A stretch of DNA of 64,000 nucleotides from Maricaulis maris. Its GTDB lineage: Bacteria; Pseudomonadota; Alphaproteobacteria; Caulobacterales; Maricaulaceae. The first letter of the stretch is position 1; every line of letters starts with the position of its first letter. A program made the translations under genes and the position numbers. Positions 16,885 through 25,640 of the stretch are shown piece after piece. Under the pieces are notes generated by a model. The model worked only from the letters and a program-made list of their open reading frames with translations. It was not told the origin of the DNA and made no database searches. Where the stretch lies: contig NZ_AP027270.1 of NCBI RefSeq assembly GCF_036322705.1, positions 558,001 through 622,000 on the forward strand, read 5' to 3'.

Positions 16885-17105
16885 TCATGGCCAAGCCGAC
16901 CCCGATTACCAATGAGATCCGCACGCTGCGCTTCCATGCCGGCGAGATGACCCAGGCCGAGCTGGCCCGCCAGGTCGGTGTGACGCGACAGACCATCATC
17001 GCGATCGAGCAGGGCAAGTACTCGCCCTCGCTCGAAGTGGCCTTCAAGATCGCCCGGGCCTTCAAGGTCGGCCTGGATGCGGTCTTCCACTATCCCGAGG
17101 ACTGA
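16881..17105 (+). CDS. Short XRE (Cro/C1-type) helix-turn-helix regulator, module 2
   Basis: A 74-residue regulator, almost entirely [23 protein letters not shown] then [20 protein letters not shown]. It ends with the short tail [14 protein letters not shown]. It is the same class as the regulator at 10109-10309; the two share the pattern RQT-N-IE/ALE-GKY-PSL across the recognition helix. ATG 16881 overlaps the preceding stop, and a second in-frame ATG lies at 16887. The likely target is the perfect palindrome at 16358-16389, inferred from proximity. Confidence 0.9.
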   Translation: MIMAKPTPITNEIRTLRFHAGEMTQAELARQVGVTRQTIIAIEQGKYSPSLEVAFKIARAFKVGLDAVFHYPED

Positions 17106-17239
17106 TCCGTCATTCGGTTGCGAGACGCAGAATTTCGCTGCAATTGTTTGCGTGAAAGCCTGGGTTTAGACGTTGTTTATCCCATATCTCTAACCAAACC
17201 TGTGACAACCTGCGCGGAAATGTTGGGGAAGGGCACGAA

Positions 17240-19402
17240 TTGACCAGCTCGTACTGGCACATAGTGACGTTTGCCGGCGGCCTCCTGGTCGCCGGGCTGA
17301 CTCCGGCGCTCGGCCAGGGCCGGGAGTCGGAGGCCGGTGTGGCGGTGTATGAGCCCGCGGCCTTCCGCGAATTCCTGCCCCGTACCGCGCTCGATATCGT
17401 CAATCGCCTGCCGGGGTTCGGGATCAATGGCGGCGACAATGTGCGTGGCCTCTCCGGTGCCCAGGGCAATGTCCTGATCAATGGTCGCCGACCGCCGCGT
17501 GGCAGTGGCTCGCTGAGCGCTCGCATTGCCGCGATCCGGGTCGAGGACCTGGTCCGACTGGAGTTGATCGAGGCCGGCGCCCGTGATGTCGACATGCAGG
17601 GCTACCCGCTTCTGCTCAACATCGTCACCCGCCAGACTGCCGCGACCCGCGTTGATGGCCGAATTGAGATCGAGCCGCGCGAGGATGGCGGCGAGGAGCA
17701 GCAGGGTGAACTGACGGCTTCGCTGACCGGCGGCCGCCTCGAGCTGGAAGCCCGGATCGATCTTTATGACGAGACGCTGACGGACTATGGTGAAATCCGG
17801 ACTTCCACAGCGGACGATCCCGAGGCGCGCGCCTCGGTGGACGAGATCGACAGCTATACCCGACGGGACTGGCAGGTCCTTGCGACCTATCACGTGGATG
17901 AACGCAATGATTTCGAGGTCTCGCTGTCGACCGAGCGGCGTGACAATACCAGCCGCCCGACACCGGACGTTGTGGCCGGGTCGAGCCTCATCGAGACCGG
18001 AAGCTCCGAGTCCGTCCAGCGTTTCGGAACGGCGCGCTGGCGCCACGACCTGACCGATGCCGTTCAGTTGATCGGCCTGGCCACGCGTCGGCAGGGCGAG
18101 GCGGTTGCCAGCGATACGCTCCGCTCGAACGGCACGTTGAGCGAGTCCGCCTCGATCCGCGAGACGTCCGAGACAGCGGTCCGGGCCGATCTGCGCTGGC
18201 GGCCGCGTGACACGCTGACCCTCGAAACCGGCCTGACCTGGGCCAGCAACATGCTGGAAGGCGCCTCCTCGGCCTATATCGATGGCGTCGAGCAGGCTGT
18301 CGACGGCGATGATGCGCAGGTTGAGGAGACCCGTTCGGCCGTGCTCGCCTCGGCGACCTGGATCCCGACCTCGCGGATATCGGCCACCCTGGGGGGGCGG
18401 ATCGAGCACTTCTCCCTGGAGAGCTCCAATCAGGGCGGCGCGTCCCTCAGTCTGACCGACGTGGCGCCCCGCGCCGATCTGAACTGGACGCTGGAGAATG
18501 ACTGGACGCTGCGCCTGAGCACGGAGCGGGAGGTCGGTCAGCTCAATCTCGACCAGTTCCTCGCCTCCACCGACCTCGACAATTCACTCAGCACAGCCGG
18601 GGCAGCCACGCTCGAGCCGCCGCGTGACTGGGTGCACGAAATCACGCTGGAGCGGCGCCTGGGTGAGCGCGATCTTCTGCGCCTGCGCGCCGCGGCACGC
18701 CGGGCCGACAATCCGGTCTCCAGCATTCTTGATGAGGACGGCAATGTCCGTCCCGCCAATATCGGACCGGAGCGGATTGAGCGCGCCACCGCAGAATTCG
18801 AGCTCGACCTGACCCGCTATGGCATGACCGGTCTCAGAATCGAGGGCTATGCGAGCCGCCGTTGGTCAGGTCGCCTTGATCCGTTGCAGGGTTTCGCCCG
18901 CAATACGTCGGGCCACCGTGATTTTGATCTCAGCTTTGGCATCCGCCAGGAATGGGCCGAAGGGCGCTATGTGATCTCGGCCGAGGTCGAGGATCGGGCC
19001 CCGGCGACGCACTACGGCCTGACCGCGATCCGCAAGGAAGCCAATGGTGTCAGTCTTTCCCTGGATGGCGAGCTGCGGCACGCGGCCGACTGGCGCTCGG
19101 GTGTCGATACGCGCTGGGAAGGCGACCGCAAGGATACGGTCTATGTGTTCGACGGGGTGCGCCGTCCGGGCGAGGGGCCGGTCCTGGTCAATACGCAGGA
19201 TCGGTCCGAGGGGGTCTATGTGGCGCTCTGGTCAGAGTGGGAAGTGCGTGAGGCAGCCTTCTTTCGGGTCTCCCTTCGCTCGGGACGCGAGCGCACGGGG
19301 ATCAGCCGAGTCGATACCCCCGAAGGCGTATTTCGCGACGAGCTGAGGCGCCAGGCCGATAATGTCCCCTCCCTCAACCTGCGCCTCCGTTTCCAGCGCT
19401 AG
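17240..19402 (+). CDS. TonB-dependent receptor-like outer-membrane protein
   Basis: A predicted outer-membrane beta-barrel of 720 residues. A signal peptide ends near residue 26 (PALGQ). A plug-like domain follows, at about residues 38-130, with DIVNRLPGFGINGGDNVRGL and VLINGRRPP. The rest is alternating polar/hydrophobic barrel strands rich in Arg, Asp and Glu. The chain ends in RLRFQR rather than a terminal aromatic residue. The start codon is TTG at 17240, preceded by GGGGAAGGG; the nearby ATG at 17219 is out of use because its frame stops at once. The ligand is unknown. The stop is shared with the convergent P450 gene in CTAG. Confidence 0.8.
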   Translation: MTSSYWHIVTFAGGLLVAGLTPALGQGRESEAGVAVYEPAAFREFLPRTALDIVNRLPGFGINGGDNVRGLSGAQGNVLINGRRPPRGSGSLSARIAAIRVEDLVRLELIEAGARDVDMQGYPLLLNIVTRQTAATRVDGRIEIEPREDGGEEQQGELTASLTGGRLELEARIDLYDETLTDYGEIRTSTADDPEARASVDEIDSYTRRDWQVLATYHVDERNDFEVSLSTERRDNTSRPTPDVVAGSSLIETGSSESVQRFGTARWRHDLTDAVQLIGLATRRQGEAVASDTLRSNGTLSESASIRETSETAVRADLRWRPRDTLTLETGLTWASNMLEGASSAYIDGVEQAVDGDDAQVEETRSAVLASATWIPTSRISATLGGRIEHFSLESSNQGGASLSLTDVAPRADLNWTLENDWTLRLSTEREVGQLNLDQFLASTDLDNSLSTAGAATLEPPRDWVHEITLERRLGERDLLRLRAAARRADNPVSSILDEDGNVRPANIGPERIERATAEFELDLTRYGMTGLRIEGYASRRWSGRLDPLQGFARNTSGHRDFDLSFGIRQEWAEGRYVISAEVEDRAPATHYGLTAIRKEANGVSLSLDGELRHAADWRSGVDTRWEGDRKDTVYVFDGVRRPGEGPVLVNTQDRSEGVYVALWSEWEVREAAFFRVSLRSGRERTGISRVDTPEGVFRDELRRQADNVPSLNLRLRFQR

Positions 19403-20772
19403 CGGCGCCGGATCGTCATCGGCATGTCGGTGTCCGGCTGCAGGGTGATACGCATCACCGGCACCGGGTCGCGCTCGCCGGCGAAATCGAGGCGCAGGCG
19501 GCTGGCGAGGCAGGCCATCACGATCACCATCTCCATCATCGCAAAGCGCGCGCCGATGCACACCCGTGGCCCCAGCCCAAAGGGCAGGTAGGCATCTTTC
19601 GGAATGCGCCCAGCCGCCTCGCCGAGGAAGCGGTCCGGGCGGAACTCGTCGGGGTGTTCCCAGATGTCGCGCTGGCGATGCAGCAACCAGGTCGAGACCA
19701 GGACGTCGGTCCCGCCGGGCACGGGCAGGCCGGTGACCAGATCCCATTCCTTCGAGGTCCGGGCCAGCATCGGGGCGGACGGGTAGAGCCGCAGGCTTTC
19801 CTTCAGCACCGCTTCGGTGAAAGGCAGCAGACGCGACCAGTCCGACGGCTCGGCGCCTGCGAGGTCCGCGCCGTCGATCTCGGCCTCGAGACGCGCCAGC
19901 GATGCCGGGTCGCGCGACAGGAGGTAAAGCGTCCAGGCCAGTGAGCGTGCCGTGGTCTCATGGCCTGCCGCGAGGAAGGTGAGGAGGTTGTCGATGACCG
20001 CGGTGTCGTCCAGCCCGGCACCCAGCAGGAGGTCGAGGAAGTCCGGCGTCCGTCCGGCGGCCTCGGGTGAGGGGGCGGCGCGACGGGCGGCGGCGACATC
20101 GCCGACCTGCTGCCGCAAATCCTTGATCACCTTGCGTGACTTGCCCTGACCGATGCGGGGGATCCAACCGGGAAAATGGGCCAGATCGAACAGGTGCGGA
20201 ACGCCGGATATCTCCAGAAGGTCACAGATGCCTTGGGTGAAGCGGGCCTTGTCGAGTGCGTCATCGCCGGAGAACAGCGTCTCCATCAGCACGTCCAGCG
20301 TCAGCTCGACCATCAGGTCGGAGACGCTGATGGTTTCCCCGTCGCGCGCCGCGAGCCGATCGACCGTGGTCTCGCAGACCGACCGGATCTGTGGCGCAAA
20401 GCCATTGACCTTGCGCGGCGTGAAGACCGGTGAGACGGCCTTGCGGGCCGTCCTCCAGATATCACCTTCCGCCGTCAGCAGGCCGTCGCGCAGGAAGGGC
20501 CGCAGCACGGCCTGGCGGAGCGGGTTCATGCCATAATTGGCGGCGTTGGAGACGAAGCAGTGATGGATCGCGTCCGGATCGTTCAGGATCAGGCTGGACC
20601 GACCCAGAAAGCGGAAGGGTGCGAGCCGGATCGAGAAATGATGCTCGCCCCAGATTTCCAGCGGGTTGCGCTGCATGGCCTTGAAATAGGTCCAGTAATC
20701 GGACGGCATGAGCTTGCCGACGCCGCTATAGCTGGCATAGGGCGGTTTGGGTGGCGTGAAGGCGGGGGTCAT
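19399..20772 (-). CDS. Cytochrome P450
   Basis: Haem-thiolate monooxygenase of 457 residues from the ATG at 20772, which has GAGG upstream. Family marks in order are the I-helix AGHETTARSLAW, the K-helix ExxR in KESLRLYP, the PDEFRPDRFL region, and the haem-binding loop FGLGPRVCIGARFA with ligand Cys405. The overall pattern looks like the CYP102-core or CYP4-like fatty-acid or hydrocarbon hydroxylases, but the substrate cannot be assigned. There is no reductase domain, and no ferredoxin or ferredoxin reductase gene is next to it. The frame extends 14 codons upstream of the chosen start. Confidence 0.93.
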   Translation of the reverse strand: MTPAFTPPKPPYASYSGVGKLMPSDYWTYFKAMQRNPLEIWGEHHFSIRLAPFRFLGRSSLILNDPDAIHHCFVSNAANYGMNPLRQAVLRPFLRDGLLTAEGDIWRTARKAVSPVFTPRKVNGFAPQIRSVCETTVDRLAARDGETISVSDLMVELTLDVLMETLFSGDDALDKARFTQGICDLLEISGVPHLFDLAHFPGWIPRIGQGKSRKVIKDLRQQVGDVAAARRAAPSPEAAGRTPDFLDLLLGAGLDDTAVIDNLLTFLAAGHETTARSLAWTLYLLSRDPASLARLEAEIDGADLAGAEPSDWSRLLPFTEAVLKESLRLYPSAPMLARTSKEWDLVTGLPVPGGTDVLVSTWLLHRQRDIWEHPDEFRPDRFLGEAAGRIPKDAYLPFGLGPRVCIGARFAMMEMVIVMACLASRLRLDFAGERDPVPVMRITLQPDTDMPMTIRRR

Positions 20773-20882
20773 GGAACGATCCTCTGATACCGGCAACCTA
20801 GCCTGATTGCGCAAACGGACCAGCGCGCGAAAAGTCGCGGATGACAGCTTGCGCGGCGTGCAGGCTGGTCTAGGTTCGGATC

Positions 20883-21668
20883 ATGCTCAAAACTGCGCGC
20901 CTCGCCTTGCTGCTTTCGCTCTCACTGCTCCTGCCGGTGCTCCTGCCGGTCCCGGCCTCTGCCGATCAGGCGGCTGCCGAGGCGGCGTATCGCGAGGGCG
21001 CCTGGGAGCTGGCGGCCTATGAAGCGCAAAACCTCGAGACCGCGGACGGCTATGCGTTCGCGGCCGGTGCGCTGCTGGCCAAGCTCATGGTGGATCTGGA
21101 TACCGAGGACCGTGAAGCGCTGGCCGAGCGGGCGATCGACCTCGCCGAATACGCGCTGCGCCTCGATGAAGACAATCTCGAAGCCCGATTGCGGCTGGCC
21201 GGGGCGCTGGGGTTTCGCGGCCGCTACATGAGCGGGTGGCGGGCCTATCTGACGCGTCTCCCGCAACGCGGGCGGACCTTGCTGGAAGAAGTCGTGGCCC
21301 GCCAGCCGGACAATGCCTGGGCGCTTGGCATGCTGGGGGCCTGGCATCTTGAGGTGGCCCGCCGCGGCGGTTCCCGTGGTCTCAACGCGCTCGATGCCTC
21401 GGTTGAGGCGGGCATGGGCTATTACTCGCAGGCCATTGCCATTGATCCCGACAGCCCGGCACCGCGCTATTTCGAGGCGCTTGGCCTCGCGGCCCTGGAC
21501 GAGCCGGCTTACCAGTCGCGTATTCGCGAGTTGGTCGAAAGCGCCCGCGCGCTGGAGCCGCGCGACGCGTTTGATGCCGCCATCCTCGCCGAACTGGACG
21601 AGTTTGCTACCTATCTCGGCGATCGCCGGGCCGCCTCAAACTGGGCGGATGCCCGTCTCGAGCGTTAG
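20883..21668 (+). CDS. Exported TPR-type protein, unknown function
   Basis: A 261-residue protein. A clear signal peptide (a long Leu/Val-rich core ending in PASA-D near residue 27) means it is exported. The rest is alpha-helical with tetratricopeptide-like spacing of Ala/Leu, for example LAEYALRLDEDNLEARLRLAGALG at about 91-113. A second repeat covers GYYSQAIAIDPDSPAPRYFEALGL. No catalytic motif is seen. It is divergent from the P450 gene and convergent with the S24 gene. It probably scaffolds protein-protein contacts in the periplasm. Confidence 0.8.
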   Translation: MLKTARLALLLSLSLLLPVLLPVPASADQAAAEAAYREGAWELAAYEAQNLETADGYAFAAGALLAKLMVDLDTEDREALAERAIDLAEYALRLDEDNLEARLRLAGALGFRGRYMSGWRAYLTRLPQRGRTLLEEVVARQPDNAWALGMLGAWHLEVARRGGSRGLNALDASVEAGMGYYSQAIAIDPDSPAPRYFEALGLAALDEPAYQSRIRELVESARALEPRDAFDAAILAELDEFATYLGDRRAASNWADARLER

Positions 21669-21693
21669 GGCGCTCGTTTGCCTGCAGGCTGGC

Positions 21694-22320
21694 TTACTGG
21701 CTGACCCAGACAATTCGCGCCAGCCAGCCGATCTGGGTCAGGGGCAGGTTGAAATCCGGTTTCGACGGATCAAGCGGCGACAGCCGGACCGACTGAATGG
21801 TTTTCTCGGCCAGGGTCCAGGCGCCGCGTGTCCCGTCGCGGCGCTGTACCACGATACGGTCGCCAACCCGTGTTGGCGCCTCATGGGACACAACAAGCCG
21901 GTCACCGGGGCGATAAACCGGCAACATGCTGCTGTCCTGGACTGTCAGGGCGAAGGCTTCGCCGGGGGCCAGGCCGGGAAAGGGGATGGCGTCCCAATCC
22001 GCGCCGGTCGGATAGCCGGTCGGGTCAAACGGGTCGGCCGCGGCTGTGTCGGCAAGCCCGCGCGAGGGCAGGGCGCCGGTCCGCGGTGTGCCGGAGATCA
22101 GGCTGGCAAAGTCATCAAAGTCGAGATGGGCTGCGGCGAGGGCCTTGGCGATGCTCTCCGTCGACGGCCAGCGCGGTTTCTTGCCGTCGGCGGAAACCCG
22201 TTTGGAGGGGTTGAAGGTCGTCGAGTCGAGCCCGGCGCGACGGGCCAGTCCGGACGGGCTGGTCTGCGCATGCCGGGCAAGGCGGTCGATCCCGCGCCAG
22301 ATGTCTTCATGGGTCAGCAT
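21694..22320 (-). CDS. S24/LexA-type transcriptional regulator with XRE-like N-terminus
   Basis: A 208-residue protein. The N-terminus (about 1-70) resembles an HTH repressor domain: IDRLARHAQTSPSGLARRAGLDSTTFNP. The C-terminus is an S24 peptidase-like fold with the catalytic-serine motif QDSSMLPVYRPGDRLVVS near residue 130. The downstream GDRIVVQRR strand is followed by residues where the partner Lys is expected (AEKTIQSVRL). It may be a self-cleaving or cleavage-dead repressor. Such proteins occur in alphaproteobacteria outside phages; no phage genes are near. It is divergent from DUF952-pyrD. Confidence 0.85.
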   Translation of the reverse strand: MLTHEDIWRGIDRLARHAQTSPSGLARRAGLDSTTFNPSKRVSADGKKPRWPSTESIAKALAAAHLDFDDFASLISGTPRTGALPSRGLADTAAADPFDPTGYPTGADWDAIPFPGLAPGEAFALTVQDSSMLPVYRPGDRLVVSHEAPTRVGDRIVVQRRDGTRGAWTLAEKTIQSVRLSPLDPSKPDFNLPLTQIGWLARIVWVSQ

Positions 22321-22400
22321 GGAGGCGGGACGCTATAGGAAAATTGTCCCATGCGCGAGTCGCGCTTGCCCGAATCCGCCTGTGGGGCTAGGCCCTCCTG

Positions 22401-22760
22401 ATGATCATCAAGACTGCATATCGCCTCGCCACCCCTGAACGCTGGTCGGAGGTCATGGCGGATGGCCGTTTCGCCGGCGATCCCCATGACATCACCGACG
22501 GCTTCATCCATCTGTCTGCCATCGATCAGGTCGAGGGCACGCTCATCAAGCACTATAATGATCACCCGCGCCTGCTTCTGGTCGAGATCGATCTGGAGGC
22601 GCTGGGGGATACGGTGAAGTGGGAAAAGTCTCGCGGTGGTGCGCTTTTCCCGCATGTCTATGGCGAGATCCCGGCCAGTGCCGTGCGTGGCATGCGCCAT
22701 GTTCGCCGCAATGAGGACGGCGACTGGGTCCTGCCGGCCGATCTGAGGAGCGGATCATGA
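22401..22760 (+). CDS. DUF952 domain protein
   Basis: A 119-residue cytoplasmic protein matching the DUF952 pattern: KTAYRLATPERW, DGFIHLSAIDQVEGTLIKHY and GGALFPHVYGEIP. The fold resembles ADP-ribosyl-transferase-like barrels, but the function is not known. It overlaps pyrD by 4 bp (ATGA), an arrangement I recall from other alphaproteobacteria, so it is co-translated with the pyrimidine gene. Confidence 0.88.
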   Translation: MIIKTAYRLATPERWSEVMADGRFAGDPHDITDGFIHLSAIDQVEGTLIKHYNDHPRLLLVEIDLEALGDTVKWEKSRGGALFPHVYGEIPASAVRGMRHVRRNEDGDWVLPADLRSGS

Positions 22761-23788
22761 TCCACGACCTGGCCACGCGACTGCTGCACGGGCTCGATCC
22801 CGAGACGGCTCACCGGATGGGGATGAAGGGTCTTAAGGCGGGTCTCGGACCGCGCCAGTTCGGACGCGATCCGGACATCCTGCGAACCCGCCTCGCGGGT
22901 CTCGATCTGCCAAACCCGGTCGGGCTTGCCGCCGGCTTCGACAAGAATGCCGAAGCGCCGGACGCCTTGCTCGCCGCCGGTTTCGGCTTTGTCGAGTGCG
23001 GCGCGGTGACCCCGCGCGCCCAGGATGGCAAGCCGCGGCCCCGGGTTTTCCGCCTCGACGAGGATCGCGCCATCATCAACCGGATGGGCTTCCCCAACCA
23101 GGGGCTGGACCGCTTTCGGGCGCGGCTCGAAAGACGGGCCGGTCGCTCCGGCATTGTCGGGGTCAATCTCGGCGCCAATCTGGATAGCGAAGACCGGGTG
23201 GCGGATTATGTCACCTGCCTCGCGTCGCTGCAGGACCTTGCGCAATTCTTCACGGTCAACGTCTCCTCGCCGAACACGCCGGGCCTCCGCACGCTGCAAT
23301 CCTCAGGAGCACTGGATGAGCTGCTGGCCGCCGTCGCTGCGGTTGGGGCCAAGGCTCCGGTCTTCCTCAAGATCGCGCCCGATATCAGCGATGCCGATGC
23401 CGATGTCATGGTCAGTGCCATTACCCGCCATGCCCTGAACGGGATCATCATCGCCAACACCACGATCACCCGCCCCGAAAGCCTGAAGAGCGACAGGATG
23501 GGCGAGGCCGGTGGCTTGTCCGGCCCGCCGGTCTTTGCGCGTTCGACCGAGCTGGTCCGGATGGTGCGCAAGGTGGCTGGTCCCGAGCTGGCCATCATCG
23601 GGGTCGGCGGCGTCGCCTGCGCCGATACGGCCTATGCCAAGATCCGGGCCGGGGCCAATGCTGTCCAGCTCTACACGGCGATGGTCTATGAGGGGCCGGG
23701 CCTGGTGCAGCGGATCAAGGCCGGGCTGGTCGAGCGGCTTCAGGTCGACGGGTTCGCGTCCGTGGCCGAGGCCGTCGGGGTCGAGTGA
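22757..23788 (+). CDS. pyrD: Dihydroorotate dehydrogenase (quinone), class 2
   Basis: Oxidises dihydroorotate to orotate in pyrimidine synthesis, passing electrons to quinone at the inner membrane. It has 343 residues. An N-terminal membrane-associating helix (DLATRLLHGLDPETAHRMG) is characteristic of class 2. FMN and substrate motifs include NPVGLAAGFDKNAEA and NVSSPNTPGLR, where the class 2 catalytic base is a serine. GVGGVACADTAYAKIRAGANAVQLYT binds the FMN phosphate. The 3' end overlaps the convergent MATE gene by 49 bp. Confidence 0.96.
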   Translation: MIHDLATRLLHGLDPETAHRMGMKGLKAGLGPRQFGRDPDILRTRLAGLDLPNPVGLAAGFDKNAEAPDALLAAGFGFVECGAVTPRAQDGKPRPRVFRLDEDRAIINRMGFPNQGLDRFRARLERRAGRSGIVGVNLGANLDSEDRVADYVTCLASLQDLAQFFTVNVSSPNTPGLRTLQSSGALDELLAAVAAVGAKAPVFLKIAPDISDADADVMVSAITRHALNGIIIANTTITRPESLKSDRMGEAGGLSGPPVFARSTELVRMVRKVAGPELAIIGVGGVACADTAYAKIRAGANAVQLYTAMVYEGPGLVQRIKAGLVERLQVDGFASVAEAVGVE

Positions 23789-25107
23789 AGCCGGCGCTCG
23801 AGCGCCGGATAGGCACTCATCAGGGCGCCCGCTCTGGCCAGATAGAAGATCACGAAGGCCGCCCAGACGCCGTGATTGGCATAGAGCGGCGACAGGACGG
23901 CATCCGCAACCAGATAGACCGCAACCGCCGCGAGGCCGGCATTGCGCAGGATCTTGCCGCTGGTCGTGCCGATGAACACGCCGTCCAGCAGCCAGGCCGG
24001 TGCGCCCAGAAGCGGGACCATGGCGCACCAGGGCAAATAGCGGATTGCCGCCGCGCGCGCTTCGGGATCGTCGATCAGGGCGGTCAGGGCCGCCGCGCCG
24101 AACCACCAGGTCGCAATCGCGAACAGGCCGCCCGCGAGCAGCATGGGCTCTCCGGTCAGACGGACGCAGCGCCGCAGATCGCGGACCGAACGGCGCCCGA
24201 AGGCCCGCCCAGCCTCGGTTTCGGCAATGAAGGCGAAGGCGTCAAGAACGAAGGCCCAGACCGAGATCACCTGCAGGAGGACGTGGTTGCCGGCCAGCGC
24301 CGCCGTGCCCTGACGGGCTCCGGCATTGGCGAACCAGGTAAAGCCGACAACCAGGGACCAGGTCCGGATCATCAGGTTCACATTGACCTGGAAGAGCTCG
24401 CGGATGGCGGCCGCGTCGAGCAGGCGGGCCCGGTCGAGTACATTGGCGGCCCAGCCGCCCTGGCCGCGCAGGGTATGCGCCATGAAAGCCAGACCAACCA
24501 GTAGCGCCAGCCATTCGGCGATGGCGGTGGCAGCGCCGACCCCACCCGGCCCATAACCCAGTCCGAGCACAAACCAGAGGTCGAGACCGATATTGACCAG
24601 GCTGAAGGCGACATAGATCGCCAGTGTCGCGGCATTGCGTCCCAATCCGATCAGCCAGCCCGACAGTGCGAAGCTGGCCAGCGCGGCCGGCGCACCCCAG
24701 GCGCGGGCCAGGAGATAGTCCGCACCCTTGTCCTCGACCCGGACCTCGCCCTGCAGGACGGCAAAGCCGGCCAGGGCAATCAGGTCGCGGAGCAGGAAGA
24801 CCAGCAGGCCGAGCGCGGCAGCGATGGCCAGCGCGCGCAGCAGGATGCGCTGGGTTTCGGCGCGGTTGCCGGCGCCATCAGCCTGCGCCGTCAGTCCCGT
24901 CGTGCCCATGCGCAGGAAGTAGAAGCTCCAGTAGAAGATGGAGAACAGCGCGCCGCCGAGGGCTACACCGCCCAGGTCGGCCTTGTCTCCGGACAGGCCG
25001 AGCACGAAAGTGTCGGCGACGCCGGCCAGCGGTACCGCAGCATTGGCGAAGACGAGGGGCCAGGCGCGCTGGATGACATCGAGCCGGGTCAGGGACGGAG
25101 CAGACAT
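23740..25107 (-). CDS. MATE-family efflux transporter (DinF-like)
   Basis: A multidrug or toxin exporter driven by a Na+ or H+ gradient, with 12 predicted membrane segments in about 455 residues. The MATE start (RAWPLVFANAAVPLAGVADTFVLG) and the RMGTTGLTAQADGAGNRAETQRILLRA loop are diagnostic. The second half repeats the pattern, beginning around the EAGRAFGRRSV loop. The start is placed at the ATG at 25107; an in-frame ATG at 25116 is also possible. The last 16 codons run antisense into the 3' end of pyrD. Confidence 0.9.
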   Translation of the reverse strand: MSAPSLTRLDVIQRAWPLVFANAAVPLAGVADTFVLGLSGDKADLGGVALGGALFSIFYWSFYFLRMGTTGLTAQADGAGNRAETQRILLRALAIAAALGLLVFLLRDLIALAGFAVLQGEVRVEDKGADYLLARAWGAPAALASFALSGWLIGLGRNAATLAIYVAFSLVNIGLDLWFVLGLGYGPGGVGAATAIAEWLALLVGLAFMAHTLRGQGGWAANVLDRARLLDAAAIRELFQVNVNLMIRTWSLVVGFTWFANAGARQGTAALAGNHVLLQVISVWAFVLDAFAFIAETEAGRAFGRRSVRDLRRCVRLTGEPMLLAGGLFAIATWWFGAAALTALIDDPEARAAAIRYLPWCAMVPLLGAPAWLLDGVFIGTTSGKILRNAGLAAVAVYLVADAVLSPLYANHGVWAAFVIFYLARAGALMSAYPALERRLHSTPTASATDANPST

Positions 25108-25153
25108 GCTCCGCACCTAGCCCGGCCCGGAAAGGCAGGCAACAGCCGCCGTG

Positions 25154-25498
25154 TCAGCGCGGCTCTACCGGTTCGGCCGCGGCGAGTGTGACAACCGCCG
25201 AGCGATGCGCGTCGAGTTGTTCCATCGCGCGTGCTGTGGCGTCCGAGATGCAGGCTTTCAGCATCACCGGGCGCAGGAGGTCGCCCAGCAACTGCTCGCG
25301 GCAGACTTCGGTCGCGGCCATCTCGATCCGGGCTCGCAGGTCGTCCAGACGGGCCGGCTCAATGAGGTCGGCGGGCTCGAACCGGATCTCTGCCTGTGTC
25401 GCGGCGGCGGTCTGTGCAAAGGCGGTGACCGGTGTGGCAAGCGCCAGAATACCGGCCAGTATGAGGCTTGCCAGGAGGGCGGGGTAAAAGCGTTTCAT
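25154..25498 (-). CDS. UrcA family protein, exported
   Basis: A 114-residue secreted protein of the UrcA family, which is common in Caulobacterales and sphingomonads and has no known function. A signal peptide ends at about residue 29 (AFA-Q). The mature part has two cysteines about 20 residues apart (EVCREQLLGD and MLKACISDATA), probably disulfide-bonded, followed by a helical C-terminus. A perfect 9-bp palindrome sits 26 bp upstream of the start. A second UrcA-like gene lies 0.7 kb away at 26176-26499. Confidence 0.85.
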   Translation of the reverse strand: MKRFYPALLASLILAGILALATPVTAFAQTAAATQAEIRFEPADLIEPARLDDLRARIEMAATEVCREQLLGDLLRPVMLKACISDATARAMEQLDAHRSAVVTLAAAEPVEPR

Positions 25499-25523
25499 GG
25501 GTAGGCTCCAACATCGTTTTCTT

Positions 25524-25545
25524 GATTATGCGTTTTCGCATAATC
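25524..25545. promoter_or_regulatory. Perfect 9-bp inverted repeat upstream of the UrcA gene
   Basis: GATTATGCG (25524-25532) and CGCATAATC (25537-25545) are exact reverse complements around TTTT. The site is 26 bp before the UrcA start codon, in the only AT-rich patch nearby. This fits an operator. Its binder is unknown. Confidence 0.6.
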
Positions 25546-25640
25546 TGAGGAGCCATATTGGGTATGAGTTTTCAGAATCCTAGGTGCGATTATTCCCGGG
25601 CCGCCTCTGGCAGCCATTCAAAAATGAATGACCGTCAGGC

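Noticed and set aside
21694-22320. Prophage repressor signalling a prophage
   Set aside because: The S24/HTH protein has no integrase, structural or lysis genes nearby; surrounding genes are ordinary core genes.
25524-25545. Possible dif recombination site
   Set aside because: The arms resemble half of a dif core, but the 4-bp TTTT spacer and perfect symmetry do not fit XerC/XerD 11-6-11 geometry; an operator is more likely.
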